Origin: Mycolicibacterium sp. BiH015
GTDB lineage: Bacteria; Actinomycetota; Actinomycetes; Mycobacteriales; Mycobacteriaceae
DNA length: 35,898 nucleotides
Assembly (NCBI RefSeq): GCF_027706845.1
Contig: NZ_JAQGCZ010000027.1
Coordinates: 1-35,898, forward strand
Direction of reading: 5' to 3'
Below, piece by piece: positions 1 to 8,508 of the stretch. Every line of letters begins with the position of its first letter. Within the stretch, counting starts at the first letter, position 1. The position numbers were made by a program, and so were the translations under genes. The notes beneath the pieces were generated by a model that saw only the letters and a list, made by a program, of their open reading frames with translations, made no database searches and was not told the DNA's origin.

Positions 1-78
1 CAATCACCACCGGCAACACTCAGCAATTGGGAAGGTCCCACCCATCACAAGGTTGACCAACCTGCCTGGGCAGTACAG

Positions 79-1254
79 CTAGACCTCGATGACGACGCCG
101 CCGCCCTGGCCGCCACCGGCGCACATCGCGGCGACACCGATGCCGCCGCCGCGGCGCTGCAACTCGTAGACCAGCGTGGTCACCATTCGCGCGCCCGAGG
201 CGGCGATGGGGTGCCCGAGGCTGCAGCCGCTGCCGGAGAAGTTGACCAGTTCCTCGTCGATGCCGTACTCGCGAACCGCGGCGATCGGCACCGACGCGAA
301 CGCCTCGTTGATCTCCCACAGTGCGACGTCGGATGGTTTGAGTCCGGCGCGATCGAGGACCTTGCCGACGACCTTGACGCCACCGAGACCGGTGTCACGC
401 GGGTCGACGCCGACTGCACCCCATGCCCGCACCTTGGCCATCACGCTCAGCCCGTTGGCTGCGGCGTAGTCCGCGTCGACGAGCGCGACACCGGCGGCGG
501 CATCGTTGGTGCCGCTGCTGTTGCCGGCGGTGATCGAGAAGCCCTCGATCTCGGGATGCAGCACCTTCAAGCCGGCCAGCTTCTCGACCGTGGTGTCGCG
601 GCGGGGGTGCTCGTCGACGCTGAAGTCGACGACCGATCCGTCGAACTGCTCGACCTTGAGCGGCACGATCTCGTCGAGGAACTTGCCCGCATCGATCGCC
701 GCGATGGCGCGCTGATGCGACCGCGCGGCCCAGGCATCCATGTCCTCGCGGGTGATACCGGCGGCCTGGGCGGTGTTCCAGCCAACAGTGATGGACATGT
801 CTTTGGCGGGCGCGTCGGGCGTTTCGACGTGGGTCGGCGGCATCCAGCGCTCTTCGAACTTCAGCTCGGGGCCGGGGATGCGCCAGTTGACCAACGGAGT
901 CATGGACAGCGACTGCACGCCACCGGCGATCAGCACGCGCTCCATGCCCGAGCCGATCTGCGCCGACGCATTGCCGATCGCGGTGAGGCTGCCAGCGCAG
1001 TGCCGGTTGACCGACTGTCCCGGTACGTGCGAAAGGCCGGTCGCGTCTGCTGCATACCGTGCCAGGTCGCCACCGCCGTAGTGCGATTCAGCGAAGATGA
1101 TGTCGTCGATGTCGGCGGGGTCGACGCCCGAACGCCGGACGATCTCCGGCAACACCGTGGTGATCAGCGTCTCGGGCGGGGTGTTGACCAGCGTGCCCTT
1201 GAACGAGCGGCCGATGGCCGTCCTGGCAGCACCGACGATGACGGGTGTAGGCAT
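79..1254 (-). CDS. Thiolase (acetyl-CoA C-acyltransferase)
   Basis: 391 aa, full length for a thiolase. The nucleophile Cys86 sits in VNRHCAGS. The C-terminal pair is His348 in GHPIAASG and Cys378 in CAGGGQGGG, so the catalytic triad is intact. It should cleave 3-ketoacyl-CoA with CoA in the last step of a beta-oxidation cycle in the cytoplasm; a biosynthetic condensation cannot be excluded. ATG start with GAGG about 9 nt upstream. It lies 78 bp downstream of a crotonase on the same strand, so it may be co-transcribed with it or use its own weak promoter. It is one of two thiolases in the island. Family is certain, substrate is not. Confidence 0.93.
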   Translation of the reverse strand: MPTPVIVGAARTAIGRSFKGTLVNTPPETLITTVLPEIVRRSGVDPADIDDIIFAESHYGGGDLARYAADATGLSHVPGQSVNRHCAGSLTAIGNASAQIGSGMERVLIAGGVQSLSMTPLVNWRIPGPELKFEERWMPPTHVETPDAPAKDMSITVGWNTAQAAGITREDMDAWAARSHQRAIAAIDAGKFLDEIVPLKVEQFDGSVVDFSVDEHPRRDTTVEKLAGLKVLHPEIEGFSITAGNSSGTNDAAAGVALVDADYAAANGLSVMAKVRAWGAVGVDPRDTGLGGVKVVGKVLDRAGLKPSDVALWEINEAFASVPIAAVREYGIDEELVNFSGSGCSLGHPIAASGARMVTTLVYELQRRGGGIGVAAMCAGGGQGGGVVIEV

Positions 1255-1285
1255 GCTCTCGACCTCGGTTTCATGACAGAAGGAC

Positions 1286-1309
1286 GTTACAAAACTAACA
1301 GATAATGTA
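1286..1309 (-). promoter_or_regulatory. Possible weak promoter before the thiolase
   Basis: On the minus strand a TANNNT hexamer, TACATT, lies at 1309-1304, followed by a short inverted repeat GTTA/TAAC (1286-1299, 6-nt spacer). The 78-bp gap between the crotonase and the thiolase is A+T-richer than the flanking genes, which suits a secondary promoter or a regulator site. No good -35 is visible. Confidence 0.25.
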
Positions 1310-1332
1310 GTGCCGCTAGAAGGTGAGCCGGG

Positions 1333-2217
1333 TCACTGGGGGTCCGGATCCGGCTCGGGGACGTGGAAATGCTCGTCACGCAGCCGGAACGCTTCTTTGG
1401 TCCCGTGCTGTGCCCGCGTCTTGACGAAGTTGAACTCGCCGTCGGCAAATTGCAGATTCGTGCCGTACGCGTGGAAGAGATAGCTGGCGACCTCCTCGCC
1501 CTGGTAGGCCTGGCTCTGTTCGACCAGACGGAAGGCCTCCTTGGCGATGACGACGCCGTCGGCGGGCATCTTGGCCGCCTTCTCGGCCCAGTAACGGGCC
1601 CGCGCGGTGACCGATTCGGCGGCGCAGGTCTCGGTGAAGACGCCGAGATGCTCGACGTCGGCTGCGCGGATGATGTCGCCGGTGAGCAGCATGCGGCGGG
1701 CCAGCACGGGGCCCAGGCGGTGGAAGAACATGTGCAGGCTGCCCAGCGCGGGCCCGAGGAAGCGCGTCGCGGGCATGCCGATCCTGGTGTCGCGGGCGAT
1801 CACGGAGATGTCGGTCATCAGCGCTATCTCGAAGCCGCCGCCGAGCGCGTAGCCGCTGATCTCGCCGACGGTGACCTTCGGGAAGCCCATCAGATTGTGA
1901 TAGAAGCCGAACGACTTTCGATCGACGGTCAGGCGCCTGCGCTGGGACGGCCGGCTCTTCTGCTGAGGCTTGTCGCCTCCATACCAGCCGTACGCGTTGT
2001 TCATGTCGGCCCCGGTGCTGAAGACACCATCCGCGCCGCGAAGCAGAACCACGGTGATGTCGTCGTCCTCGGCCACCTCGTCGAGGTATCGCCCCAGCAG
2101 ATTGCGCATCGCGGCGTCATAGGAGTTGCGCTGCTTCGGGTTGTTCAGCGTGATGGTCGCGATGCGCTTGTCGCGGTCGACGTCGAAGAGCACACGGTCG
2201 TCTTCGGTGGTGGTCAT
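1333..2217 (-). CDS. Enoyl-CoA hydratase/isomerase (crotonase) family protein
   Basis: 294 aa. Crotonase fold signatures are TITLNNPKQRNS near residue 22, the oxyanion-hole segment FSTGADM near 66, and GYALGGGFEIAL at 122-133. Aligned by eye to enoyl-CoA hydratase, the first catalytic glutamate is kept (Glu130), but the second position (usually PE) reads Pro149-Ala150. Simple water addition to an enoyl-CoA is therefore not assured, and an isomerase or other crotonase reaction is possible. The C-terminus is acidic and proline-rich. ATG start with AGAGG about 6 nt upstream. The GntR stop lies 10 bp upstream, so regulator and enzyme are probably one transcript. Confidence 0.9.
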   Translation of the reverse strand: MTTTEDDRVLFDVDRDKRIATITLNNPKQRNSYDAAMRNLLGRYLDEVAEDDDITVVLLRGADGVFSTGADMNNAYGWYGGDKPQQKSRPSQRRRLTVDRKSFGFYHNLMGFPKVTVGEISGYALGGGFEIALMTDISVIARDTRIGMPATRFLGPALGSLHMFFHRLGPVLARRMLLTGDIIRAADVEHLGVFTETCAAESVTARARYWAEKAAKMPADGVVIAKEAFRLVEQSQAYQGEEVASYLFHAYGTNLQFADGEFNFVKTRAQHGTKEAFRLRDEHFHVPEPDPDPQ

Positions 2218-2227
2218 GTGCTGCCTC

Positions 2228-3007
2228 TCAGCTTGTGATCAATTTGGCGTCGATGGTCTTGTCCGAATCGGCGGCGAGCGTGCTGCGGCGCGCGACAGCG
2301 AGGTGGTCCTGCGCGAGCCGCACTGCACGAGCGGAATTCCCCTCGGCGATGGCGTCGAGCAACTTCTGGTGGGCGCGCAGCGCAGCCCGCATCGCCTTGG
2401 GATCCATCGGATCACCGGCGTGATGCTCGTCGCTCCACACCGACGACTCGTGCGCCGACCAGATCACTTCCAGCGACCCGATCAGCAGGATCATCGGCTC
2501 GTTGCCGCAGCGGGACACGATTGCCTCGTGGAACCTGCGGGCGTTGGGCACATAGCTTGCCGGACTGTCGAATTCGGCGGTCTGCACATCGAGGGCAGCC
2601 TGCAGGTGGGGCACCACTTCGACCATCCGGTCCGAGCGGGCTGCGCACATGCCCGCGCAGATCGGCTCCAGGTGCAGCAGCGCCTCGCTGACGTCTGCGG
2701 GCGTGGCTGATCGCGTCTGCAGCACCATGCTGATCATCTGCGCCGTACGCTCCGCCGACGGGAGGTGAACGACGGCACCGCCCACGTTGCCCCGCCGCAC
2801 AGAGATCAGCCCGTCCGATTCGAGGATGTGTATTGCCTCGCGCACAGCGGGTGGGCTGACCCCGAATTCGGCGAAAAGCGCTTCCTGGGAGGGCAGCACA
2901 TCCCCCTCCTTGAGTCGACCGGTCAGGATGTCGTCACGCAGACGGGATGCCACGAGTTCTGCGACCCGGGGCTGACGAATTCGTGGTGTTCGCACCTGCG
3001 ACGACAC
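2228..3007 (-). CDS. GntR-family regulator, FadR/FCD type
   Basis: 259 aa. The N-terminal winged helix-turn-helix covers about residues 14-82, with the typical PSQEALFAEFGVSPPAVREA segment and a glycine-rich wing. The C-terminal all-helical FCD-like ligand domain follows to about 235. Regulators of this type usually sense carboxylic acids or acyl-CoAs. The gene is first in a minus-strand unit with a crotonase and possibly a thiolase, and it faces the divergent crotonase/ligase operon starting at 3116. It probably controls both from the sites at 3036-3086. The start is GTG with only a weak SD-like GCGGAAC. Ligand unknown. Confidence 0.9.
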   Translation of the reverse strand: MSSQVRTPRIRQPRVAELVASRLRDDILTGRLKEGDVLPSQEALFAEFGVSPPAVREAIHILESDGLISVRRGNVGGAVVHLPSAERTAQMISMVLQTRSATPADVSEALLHLEPICAGMCAARSDRMVEVVPHLQAALDVQTAEFDSPASYVPNARRFHEAIVSRCGNEPMILLIGSLEVIWSAHESSVWSDEHHAGDPMDPKAMRAALRAHQKLLDAIAEGNSARAVRLAQDHLAVARRSTLAADSDKTIDAKLITS

Positions 3008-3035
3008 TGTTCCGCTGACGCCCTTTCCTTGCTAA

Positions 3036-3063
3036 GTTGTACAGGATAGTAATTGTAGTACCA
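3036..3063. promoter_or_regulatory. Putative FadR-subfamily operator sites
   Basis: TTGTAGTACCA at 3053-3063 fits the FadR-subfamily consensus TNGTNNNACNA at every fixed position. A second GTnnnAC core, GTTGTAC, lies at 3036-3042, 19 bp away centre to centre. The minus-strand hexamer TACAAT (3057-3052) is a good -10 for the GntR gene and overlaps the first site, which suggests autorepression. The location between two divergent operons suits joint control by the adjacent GntR protein. Motif match is seen; the regulator assignment is inferred. Confidence 0.5.
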
Positions 3064-3070
3064 ACTGTAT

Positions 3071-3086
3071 GGCTATCGATATAGCC
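3071..3086. promoter_or_regulatory. 16-bp inverted repeat in divergent promoter region
   Basis: Perfect 6-bp arms GGCTAT/ATAGCC flank a 4-bp spacer CGAT. It sits 30 bp before the GTG of the plus-strand crotonase operon and 8 bp from the GTnnnAC sites. It could be an operator for a second regulator or part of an extended GntR site. An RNA hairpin in the leader is also possible. Confidence 0.35.
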
Positions 3087-3115
3087 CTGAGACGGCTTGA
3101 AAGGACGGTGGCCCG

Positions 3116-3922
3116 GTGCGCGACGACGTGGACTCGGGCGCGGTGCGCCTGGCCAGAGAGGGTGCCGTCCTCCGGATCACCCTTGACCGGCCCAGTAGAC
3201 GTAACTCGTTGAGCCACAGGATGGTCGACGACCTTGTTGCGATCCTCACCGATGCCGCCTCCGACGACACACTCCGCGCCGTCCACATCGGTGGCGCCGG
3301 TGCGGATTTCTGCGCGGGCGCCGACTGGGTGGCCACCAACAGCAGCGACGGCAAGCCCCGACCGGGTAACCTCACTCGGCGCATCCCGCACACGGCCAAT
3401 CGGGTGGTCGAGCTCATTGCGACCATCCAGCTTCCGGTGGTCTGCAGCGTCCAGGGCTGGGCGGTCGGCCTCGGTTGCAATCTCGCCCTCGCCGCCGATT
3501 TCACGGTCGCCACTGTTGATGCGAACCTGTGGGAGCCGTTCATCGACCGCGGCTTCAGCCCCGACTCCGGTGCCACCTGGCTGCTCCCCCGCCTCGCCGG
3601 CGTGACGCGCGCCAAACGCATGCTGCTCCTGGGCGAGAAGGTCACCGGGATCGATGCGGCCGACTGGGGTCTCATCTACGACGCCGTGCCCGATGGCGAC
3701 CTTGCCTCCACCGCAGAGGATCTTCTCTTTCGACTGGCCTCCGGCCCCACCGTCGCCATCGGTCTGGCCAAGCAGGCGATCAACTTCGGACATGGCGCAT
3801 CGCTTCCGGAATCGATGGCCCACGAGCTGAGTGGTCTCGAATTATCCTGCCGGACAGCAGACTTCAAGGAGGGTCTCGCCGCGTTCCGAGCCAGGCGAGC
3901 ACCCGACTTTCAGGGCAGATAG
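3116..3922 (+). CDS. Crotonase-family protein with non-hydratase active site
   Basis: 268 aa, GTG start with AAGGACGG about 8 nt upstream. The crotonase fold is clear from RITLDRPSRRNS near residue 20, FCAGADW near 65 and GWAVGLGCNLALAADF at 114-129. By eye the two hydratase glutamate positions hold Asn122 and Phe142, while Asp150 lies in GFSPDSG, as in some isomerase or ring-processing crotonases. It probably acts on an acyl-CoA by isomerisation or C-C cleavage rather than hydration. It is the first gene of a plus-strand operon with two further crotonases and three acyl-CoA ligases. The next start is 14 bp downstream. Confidence 0.88.
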   Translation: MRDDVDSGAVRLAREGAVLRITLDRPSRRNSLSHRMVDDLVAILTDAASDDTLRAVHIGGAGADFCAGADWVATNSSDGKPRPGNLTRRIPHTANRVVELIATIQLPVVCSVQGWAVGLGCNLALAADFTVATVDANLWEPFIDRGFSPDSGATWLLPRLAGVTRAKRMLLLGEKVTGIDAADWGLIYDAVPDGDLASTAEDLLFRLASGPTVAIGLAKQAINFGHGASLPESMAHELSGLELSCRTADFKEGLAAFRARRAPDFQGR

Positions 3923-3936
3923 ACGAAAGAAGGAAC

Positions 3937-4749
3937 GTGAGTTCTCCTCAGTACGACACCATCACCTATGACGTCGACGGGCACAAGGCCACCATCACGT
4001 TGAATCGCCCCGAGGCGCTGAATGCGCTCTCACCCCATATGGTCACCGAGCTGCGGGCGGCCTATGACGAAGCCGAGGGTGACGACAACATCTGGCTGAT
4101 GATCGTGACCGGCAACGGGCGGGCGTTCTGCACCGGAGCCGACGTCACGGAGATCCCTGAGGACGGCAGGGTCATCTACGAGCGCCCCTACCTGTCCACC
4201 TACGACCAGTGGGAGGCGCCCCAGGAGGGCACTCCCCCGTTCCGCCGGATGGCCAAGCCGGTGCTTGCCGCCATCAACGGCATCTGTTGCGGCGCAGGGC
4301 TGGACTGGGTCACCACCGGCGACATCGTGATCGCATCGGACAAGGCGACGTTCTTCGACCCACATGTGAGCATCGGCCTAGTGGCAGCACGCGAGATGGT
4401 ACGGCTGGCACGCGCGCTACCTCGCTCGGTCGCCCTGCGCATGGCATTGATGGGCAAGCATGAGCGGATGAGCGCAGAGCGGGCCTACGAGCTCGGCATG
4501 ATCACCGAGGTGGTCGAACACGACAAGCTGCTCGAACGCGCTCACGAGATCGCCGACATCGTGAACTCCAATGCGCCCCTTGCTGTCCGGGGAACGCGGT
4601 TGGCCATCCACAAGACTCTTGACCTGCCCTTGCTCGAGGGCGAGATCCTCGCCGAGACGTTCCGTGAGCGCGTCGTCCGCACCGAGGACGCCAAAGAGGG
4701 TCCGCTGGCGTTCGTTGAGAAGCGCGCGCCCAACTGGCAGTGCCGCTAG
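3937..4749 (+). CDS. Crotonase-family protein, tandem paralogue 1
   Basis: 270 aa. The reading frame is open far upstream, but GTG at 3937, with AAGAAGGAA just before it, gives the usual crotonase N-terminus: a short lead, then ATITLNRPEALNA. The oxyanion segment is FCTGADV near 65. Where hydratases carry two glutamates this protein appears to have Asp123 and His143, the latter in FFDPHVSIGLV. That motif is shared with the next gene, so the two look like a tandem duplication that has diverged. Substrate unknown; a CoA thioester is expected. It lies in the same operon as its neighbours, with a two-base gap to an overlapping or near-overlapping start. Confidence 0.88.
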   Translation: MSSPQYDTITYDVDGHKATITLNRPEALNALSPHMVTELRAAYDEAEGDDNIWLMIVTGNGRAFCTGADVTEIPEDGRVIYERPYLSTYDQWEAPQEGTPPFRRMAKPVLAAINGICCGAGLDWVTTGDIVIASDKATFFDPHVSIGLVAAREMVRLARALPRSVALRMALMGKHERMSAERAYELGMITEVVEHDKLLERAHEIADIVNSNAPLAVRGTRLAIHKTLDLPLLEGEILAETFRERVVRTEDAKEGPLAFVEKRAPNWQCR

Positions 4750-4757
4750 GAATGCCC

Positions 4758-5549
4758 GTGGAACCGACACAGACCTTCGAGACAATCCTGCTCGATCTTG
4801 ACCACGACACCCGTGTCGCGACCGTCACGCTGAACCGACCCGAAGCATTGAACTCGTTCAACCGCACGATGTGCGAGGAGATGCGCGACGTCTGGCACGT
4901 GATCAAGTCCGACGAGGGCATTAACGCGGTGGTACTGCGCGCTTCAGGCGAGCGAGCGTTCAGCGCCGGCCTGGACGTCAAGTCGAGCTATGGGCAGCCT
5001 GACATCGTCTGGAATCACGAGGATCCCGGCGAGCTGTTGAGCCCCAAATGGCAGAAGATGTGGAAGCCGGTGGTCTGCGCCGTGCAGGGTATGTGCACGG
5101 CGGGCGCGCTCTACTTCGTCAACGAGGCCGATGTCGTGATCTGCGCCGAAGGCGCGACCTTCTTCGACTCCCATGTGAGCGCGGGCCTGGTCTCCGCGCT
5201 CGAGCCGGTCGGCCTGATGCGGCGCGTCGGGCTCGGCGACACGCTGCGCATGGCGTTGATGGGCAACGACGAACGCGTCGGCGCGCAGACCGCGCTGCGG
5301 ATCGGGCTTGTCACCGAAGTGGTTCCGGACAACGAACTGTGGGACCGCGCGCACGACATTGCGCAGACCATCGCCGCCAAACCGCCCACCGCGACCCAGG
5401 GCACGGTCAAGGCGATCTGGGAGTCCCTCGACAAGCCCTACCGGGCCGCGATGGACCAGGGCTTGATCTATACCCGCCTGGGAAATCCGATCGCGACGAG
5501 GGAGCTTGCCGAGCGCCCGATCCCCAAATCGGCACCGCGGATTCGCTGA
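4758..5549 (+). CDS. Crotonase-family protein, tandem paralogue 2
   Basis: 263 aa from GTG 4758, chosen because AGGA at 4748-4751 is then properly spaced. ATG 4752 and GTG 4740 are alternatives. Crotonase signatures are TVTLNRPEALNS, FSAGLDV and AGALYFVNEADV. The positions of the two hydratase glutamates appear to hold Tyr119 and His139, the latter in FFDSHVSAGLV. It shares this motif and a long C-terminal stretch (ALMGNDERVGAQTALRIG) with the preceding gene. Its stop overlaps the start of the first acyl-CoA ligase by one base, so translation is probably coupled. The exact reaction cannot be read from the sequence. Confidence 0.87.
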   Translation: MEPTQTFETILLDLDHDTRVATVTLNRPEALNSFNRTMCEEMRDVWHVIKSDEGINAVVLRASGERAFSAGLDVKSSYGQPDIVWNHEDPGELLSPKWQKMWKPVVCAVQGMCTAGALYFVNEADVVICAEGATFFDSHVSAGLVSALEPVGLMRRVGLGDTLRMALMGNDERVGAQTALRIGLVTEVVPDNELWDRAHDIAQTIAAKPPTATQGTVKAIWESLDKPYRAAMDQGLIYTRLGNPIATRELAERPIPKSAPRIR

Positions 5550-6991
5550 TGCACCCGCTCTCACAGCGCATCGTCGATGTTCTGGGCCTCGACCCGGCTG
5601 CGCCCGCGATCCAGTTCGAACGACAGTGGTCCACCTGGGGCCAGCTGGGCGCCTACGCGCACAAGATCAGCGCCCTGGTGGGCACCGGACAAGCCGGAAT
5701 CATGTTACGCAACAGCCCTCGTCATGTCGCCGCCCTTCTTGGTGTGCTGAGTGGTGGCGGCACCGCGGTCGTCATCAACCCTGCGCGCGGCGACGACCGC
5801 ACCCGGGCCGAGGTCGCGCAGTTGCAGCTCCCTGTGATCATCGGACTCCCCGAGGATTTGGCGGCGCTGACGCCGGGAACGAAGGCCACCACCGTCACCC
5901 TCGACGACCTCGATACCGGCCTCGTGATCACACCTGCGGCGTCGTCTGAGAATCGCGGTCGCCCCGGCGTCGCGGTGTGGATGCTGACCAGCGGCACCAC
6001 CGGGCCGCCGAAGCGCGTCGACATCACCTACGACATGCTCGCCCGCAGCGTGTTGGGCCGCGAACCCGAGAAGTCCCCCGCCCCTCAGAAACTCCGCAAC
6101 GGTGTGGCGATCGTCAACTCACCGCTGGTACACGTCGGCGGTGTCTTCCGGGTGCTTCTCTGCCTGGTAGAGGCTCGGCCGTTCGTGCTGCTGCCGAAGT
6201 TCGATCTGACGCTCTGGGCGGACGCGGTGCGCGAACACCGGCCCAAAGCGGTGTCACTGGTGCCCGCAGCCCTGCGTACTGTGCTCCACTCCGAACTGAC
6301 CCGCGACGACCTGGCCGGGGTGAAGGTGGTGACGTCGGGAACCGCTCCGCTGTCGGCCGACGATGCCGATGCGTTCACCGCGAAGTTCGGCATCCCCGTG
6401 CTAACCTCCTACGCGGCCACCGAGTTCGGTGGCGGGGTGGCCAGCTGGACGCTGTCGGATCACCAGAAGTTCTGGAAGGACAAGCGCGGCAGCGTGGGTC
6501 GGGCGAATCCCGGCGCGCGGCTTCGCGTCGTCGACCGCGACGGCGTCCCGGTGGAACCGGGAATCGAGGGTCTCCTCGAAGTCATCCCGGCGCAGATGGA
6601 TTCCGACGCCGGCTGGATCAGGACCACCGACCTCGCACGCATCGACGCCGACGGGTTCGTGTGGATCCTGGGACGTGCCGACCAGGCCATCATCCGCGGC
6701 GGGTTCAAGGTGTTGCCCGACGACGTCAAGAACGCGCTGGAGAGTCATCCTGCCGTCGCCGGCGCCGCGGTGATAGGGCAACCGGACGCCCGCCTCGGCG
6801 AAACACCGGTGGCCCTCGTCGAACTCCGCCCGCATGCATCCGCCGATCCCGACGGGTTGATCAGTCACGTTCGAAACCGACTGGCGCGCTACGAAATCCC
6901 GACGGAGGTCGTGATCACCGCCGAGATCCCCCGCACCCCCTCGGGCAAGCCCGACCTGACGGCGGTCCGGTCCATCTTTGCGGACCCGTGA
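5549..6991 (+). CDS. Acyl-CoA synthetase/ligase, ANL superfamily (1 of 3)
   Basis: 480 aa, short for the family. The P-loop-like A3 motif TSGTTGPPK is at 147-155, the adenylate-binding segment SYAATEFGG is near 287, Asp361 lies in RTTDLAR, the hinge region GRADQAIIRGGFKV is near 376, and the catalytic lysine is Lys467 in PSGKPDL. It should activate a carboxylic acid to an acyl-adenylate and then to acyl-CoA. ATG 5549 overlaps the upstream TGA by one base. The longer open frame upstream is an artefact on the crotonase gene. It is clearly diverged from the next two ligases, so a different substrate is likely. Confidence 0.88.
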   Translation: MHPLSQRIVDVLGLDPAAPAIQFERQWSTWGQLGAYAHKISALVGTGQAGIMLRNSPRHVAALLGVLSGGGTAVVINPARGDDRTRAEVAQLQLPVIIGLPEDLAALTPGTKATTVTLDDLDTGLVITPAASSENRGRPGVAVWMLTSGTTGPPKRVDITYDMLARSVLGREPEKSPAPQKLRNGVAIVNSPLVHVGGVFRVLLCLVEARPFVLLPKFDLTLWADAVREHRPKAVSLVPAALRTVLHSELTRDDLAGVKVVTSGTAPLSADDADAFTAKFGIPVLTSYAATEFGGGVASWTLSDHQKFWKDKRGSVGRANPGARLRVVDRDGVPVEPGIEGLLEVIPAQMDSDAGWIRTTDLARIDADGFVWILGRADQAIIRGGFKVLPDDVKNALESHPAVAGAAVIGQPDARLGETPVALVELRPHASADPDGLISHVRNRLARYEIPTEVVITAEIPRTPSGKPDLTAVRSIFADP

Positions 6992-8508
6992 CCACCCCGC
7001 GTGACACCGTTGCAGGCCTGCTGCGCGAACGGCGACGGCGCGCCGACAAGGCCCTGCTGATCTGTGACGACGACCGATTGACCTACGCCGACGCCGATGC
7101 GGGATCCCGGGTGCTGGCGCGACGCCTCGTCGCGCTCGGTGCGGGCAAGGGCACGCACGTCGGCCTGTTGTATCCCAACGGATCCGAGTTCGTCGTCGCA
7201 ATGCTCGCCGCAGCACGCATCGGAGCCGTCGTGGTGCCGTTCTCCACCTTCAGCACCGCTGACGAGCTCCGCAGACAGCTCGTCGACAGCGACGTCAGCA
7301 TCCTCCTCGCTGCTCGCACCTACCGCAGCCACGACTACCGGGCCGCACTGCACGAGGCGGTAGGCGCGCCGCTGGGGCGCGGACCCCTCTTCAGCGCCAC
7401 CGTTCCGGTGTTGCGCCACATCGTCTTCGACGACAAATTGGGTGACGCGTCTGCCGGGATCGCCGGTTTGGAGGATGACGTCGACGGCAGCGACGTGCTG
7501 TCGATCATCTACACCTCAGGTTCGACAAGCCACCCGAAGGGTGTCGTCCACACGCACGCGTCGCTGATCGGCCATCAGCACAGCCTCAACGAGATTCGCG
7601 CACTCACCGAATCCGATCGGCTGTTCTGCAACTCGCCGTTCTTCTGGATCGGGGGGTTCGCGTACGGCCTGCTCGCCACGCTGGTGGCGGGTGCGACGCT
7701 CATCTGCTCCAACGCAACTGACGCCGGACGCACCCTCGACCTCATCGAGGCCGAAAGACCTACCATCACGAACGGTTTCGTGGCCGGTATCGCACACCTG
7801 ACCCGGCACCCGAGCTTCGCGCGCCGCGACCTGTCGTCGATGCGGCGCGGCAACCTGTACCCCATCATGGCTGCCGACGTTCGACCCGCCGATCCCGAAC
7901 TCCGGCACAACATGCTCGGCATGACCGAGACCGGCAGCGTCGTCCTGCTCAGCGGAGACGAATCGGACCAGCCCGAATCCCGGCGCGGGTCCTATGGTTT
8001 CCTCGCCCCCGGTTTCGAGGCGCGCGTCGTCGATGACGAACTCCTTCTCCGCGGACCGTTCCTGATGCAGGGCTACTACGGGCGCAGCCGGGAGGAGGCG
8101 TTCGACACCGACGGCTGGTTCCACACCGGCGACTTGGTGAGGCGCGACGACGACGGGGTGTTCTACTTCGTCGGCCGAGCCGGCGCGATGATCAAGACGG
8201 CAGGCGCCAACGTCACGCCCGCGGAAGTCGAGAAGGCTCTCGCCACCGTTCTGGAACCGATCGATTCCGGCGCCGTCGTCCACGTCCTCGGTCTGCCCGA
8301 CGACGAACGGGGACAGATCGTCGCCGCAGCCATCGCCACCGACACCCTGACGGCTCTTGATCAGCAGCAGGTGCGGGAGGCGCTTCGGGCTCAACTGTCC
8401 GCCTACAAAATCCCGCGGCGAATGATCACTCTGCGTCACGACGACGTCCCAAGGCTGTCCAGCGGCAAGGTAGACCTTCCCGCGCTGACAAGGCTGTTCG
8501 ATGCCTGA
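6988..8508 (+). CDS. Acyl-CoA synthetase/ligase, ANL superfamily (2 of 3)
   Basis: 506 aa. GTG 6988 overlaps the previous stop by 4 bp (GTGA). The A3 motif TSGSTSHPK is at 176-184, a hydrophobic pocket-like segment FFWIGGFAYGLL follows at about 213, NMLGMTETG is the adenylate-binding motif, TDGWFHTGD carries the ribose-binding aspartate, and Lys494 in SSGKVDL is the catalytic lysine. All features of an active acid-CoA ligase are present. It resembles the following gene in its N-terminal third, around FFW(I/V)GG and at the C-terminus, which suggests duplication. It probably acts on a pathway intermediate or side-chain acid. Confidence 0.9.
   Translation: MTTPRDTVAGLLRERRRRADKALLICDDDRLTYADADAGSRVLARRLVALGAGKGTHVGLLYPNGSEFVVAMLAAARIGAVVVPFSTFSTADELRRQLVDSDVSILLAARTYRSHDYRAALHEAVGAPLGRGPLFSATVPVLRHIVFDDKLGDASAGIAGLEDDVDGSDVLSIIYTSGSTSHPKGVVHTHASLIGHQHSLNEIRALTESDRLFCNSPFFWIGGFAYGLLATLVAGATLICSNATDAGRTLDLIEAERPTITNGFVAGIAHLTRHPSFARRDLSSMRRGNLYPIMAADVRPADPELRHNMLGMTETGSVVLLSGDESDQPESRRGSYGFLAPGFEARVVDDELLLRGPFLMQGYYGRSREEAFDTDGWFHTGDLVRRDDDGVFYFVGRAGAMIKTAGANVTPAEVEKALATVLEPIDSGAVVHVLGLPDDERGQIVAAAIATDTLTALDQQQVREALRAQLSAYKIPRRMITLRHDDVPRLSSGKVDLPALTRLFDA

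Noticed and set aside
50..63. AGGTT-GACC-AACCT hairpin after the thiolase stop as a terminator
   Set aside because: Five base pairs and no T-tract are too weak to call.
211..1305. 364-codon plus-strand open frame opposite the thiolase
   Set aside because: The thiolase on the minus strand has its full catalytic triad; the plus-strand frame has no recognisable domain.
3032..3823. 263-codon minus-strand open frame opposite the first plus-strand crotonase
   Set aside because: It is the antisense shadow of a crotonase with clear motifs; such frames are expected in high-G+C DNA.
3529..3936. N-terminal extension of the second crotonase
   Set aside because: It overlaps the first crotonase out of frame and is Arg/His-rich shadow sequence; GTG 3937 has a good ribosome site.
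5048..5548. N-terminal extension of the first acyl-CoA ligase
   Set aside because: It is out-of-frame reading of the crotonase gene; ATG 5549 overlaps its stop in the usual way.
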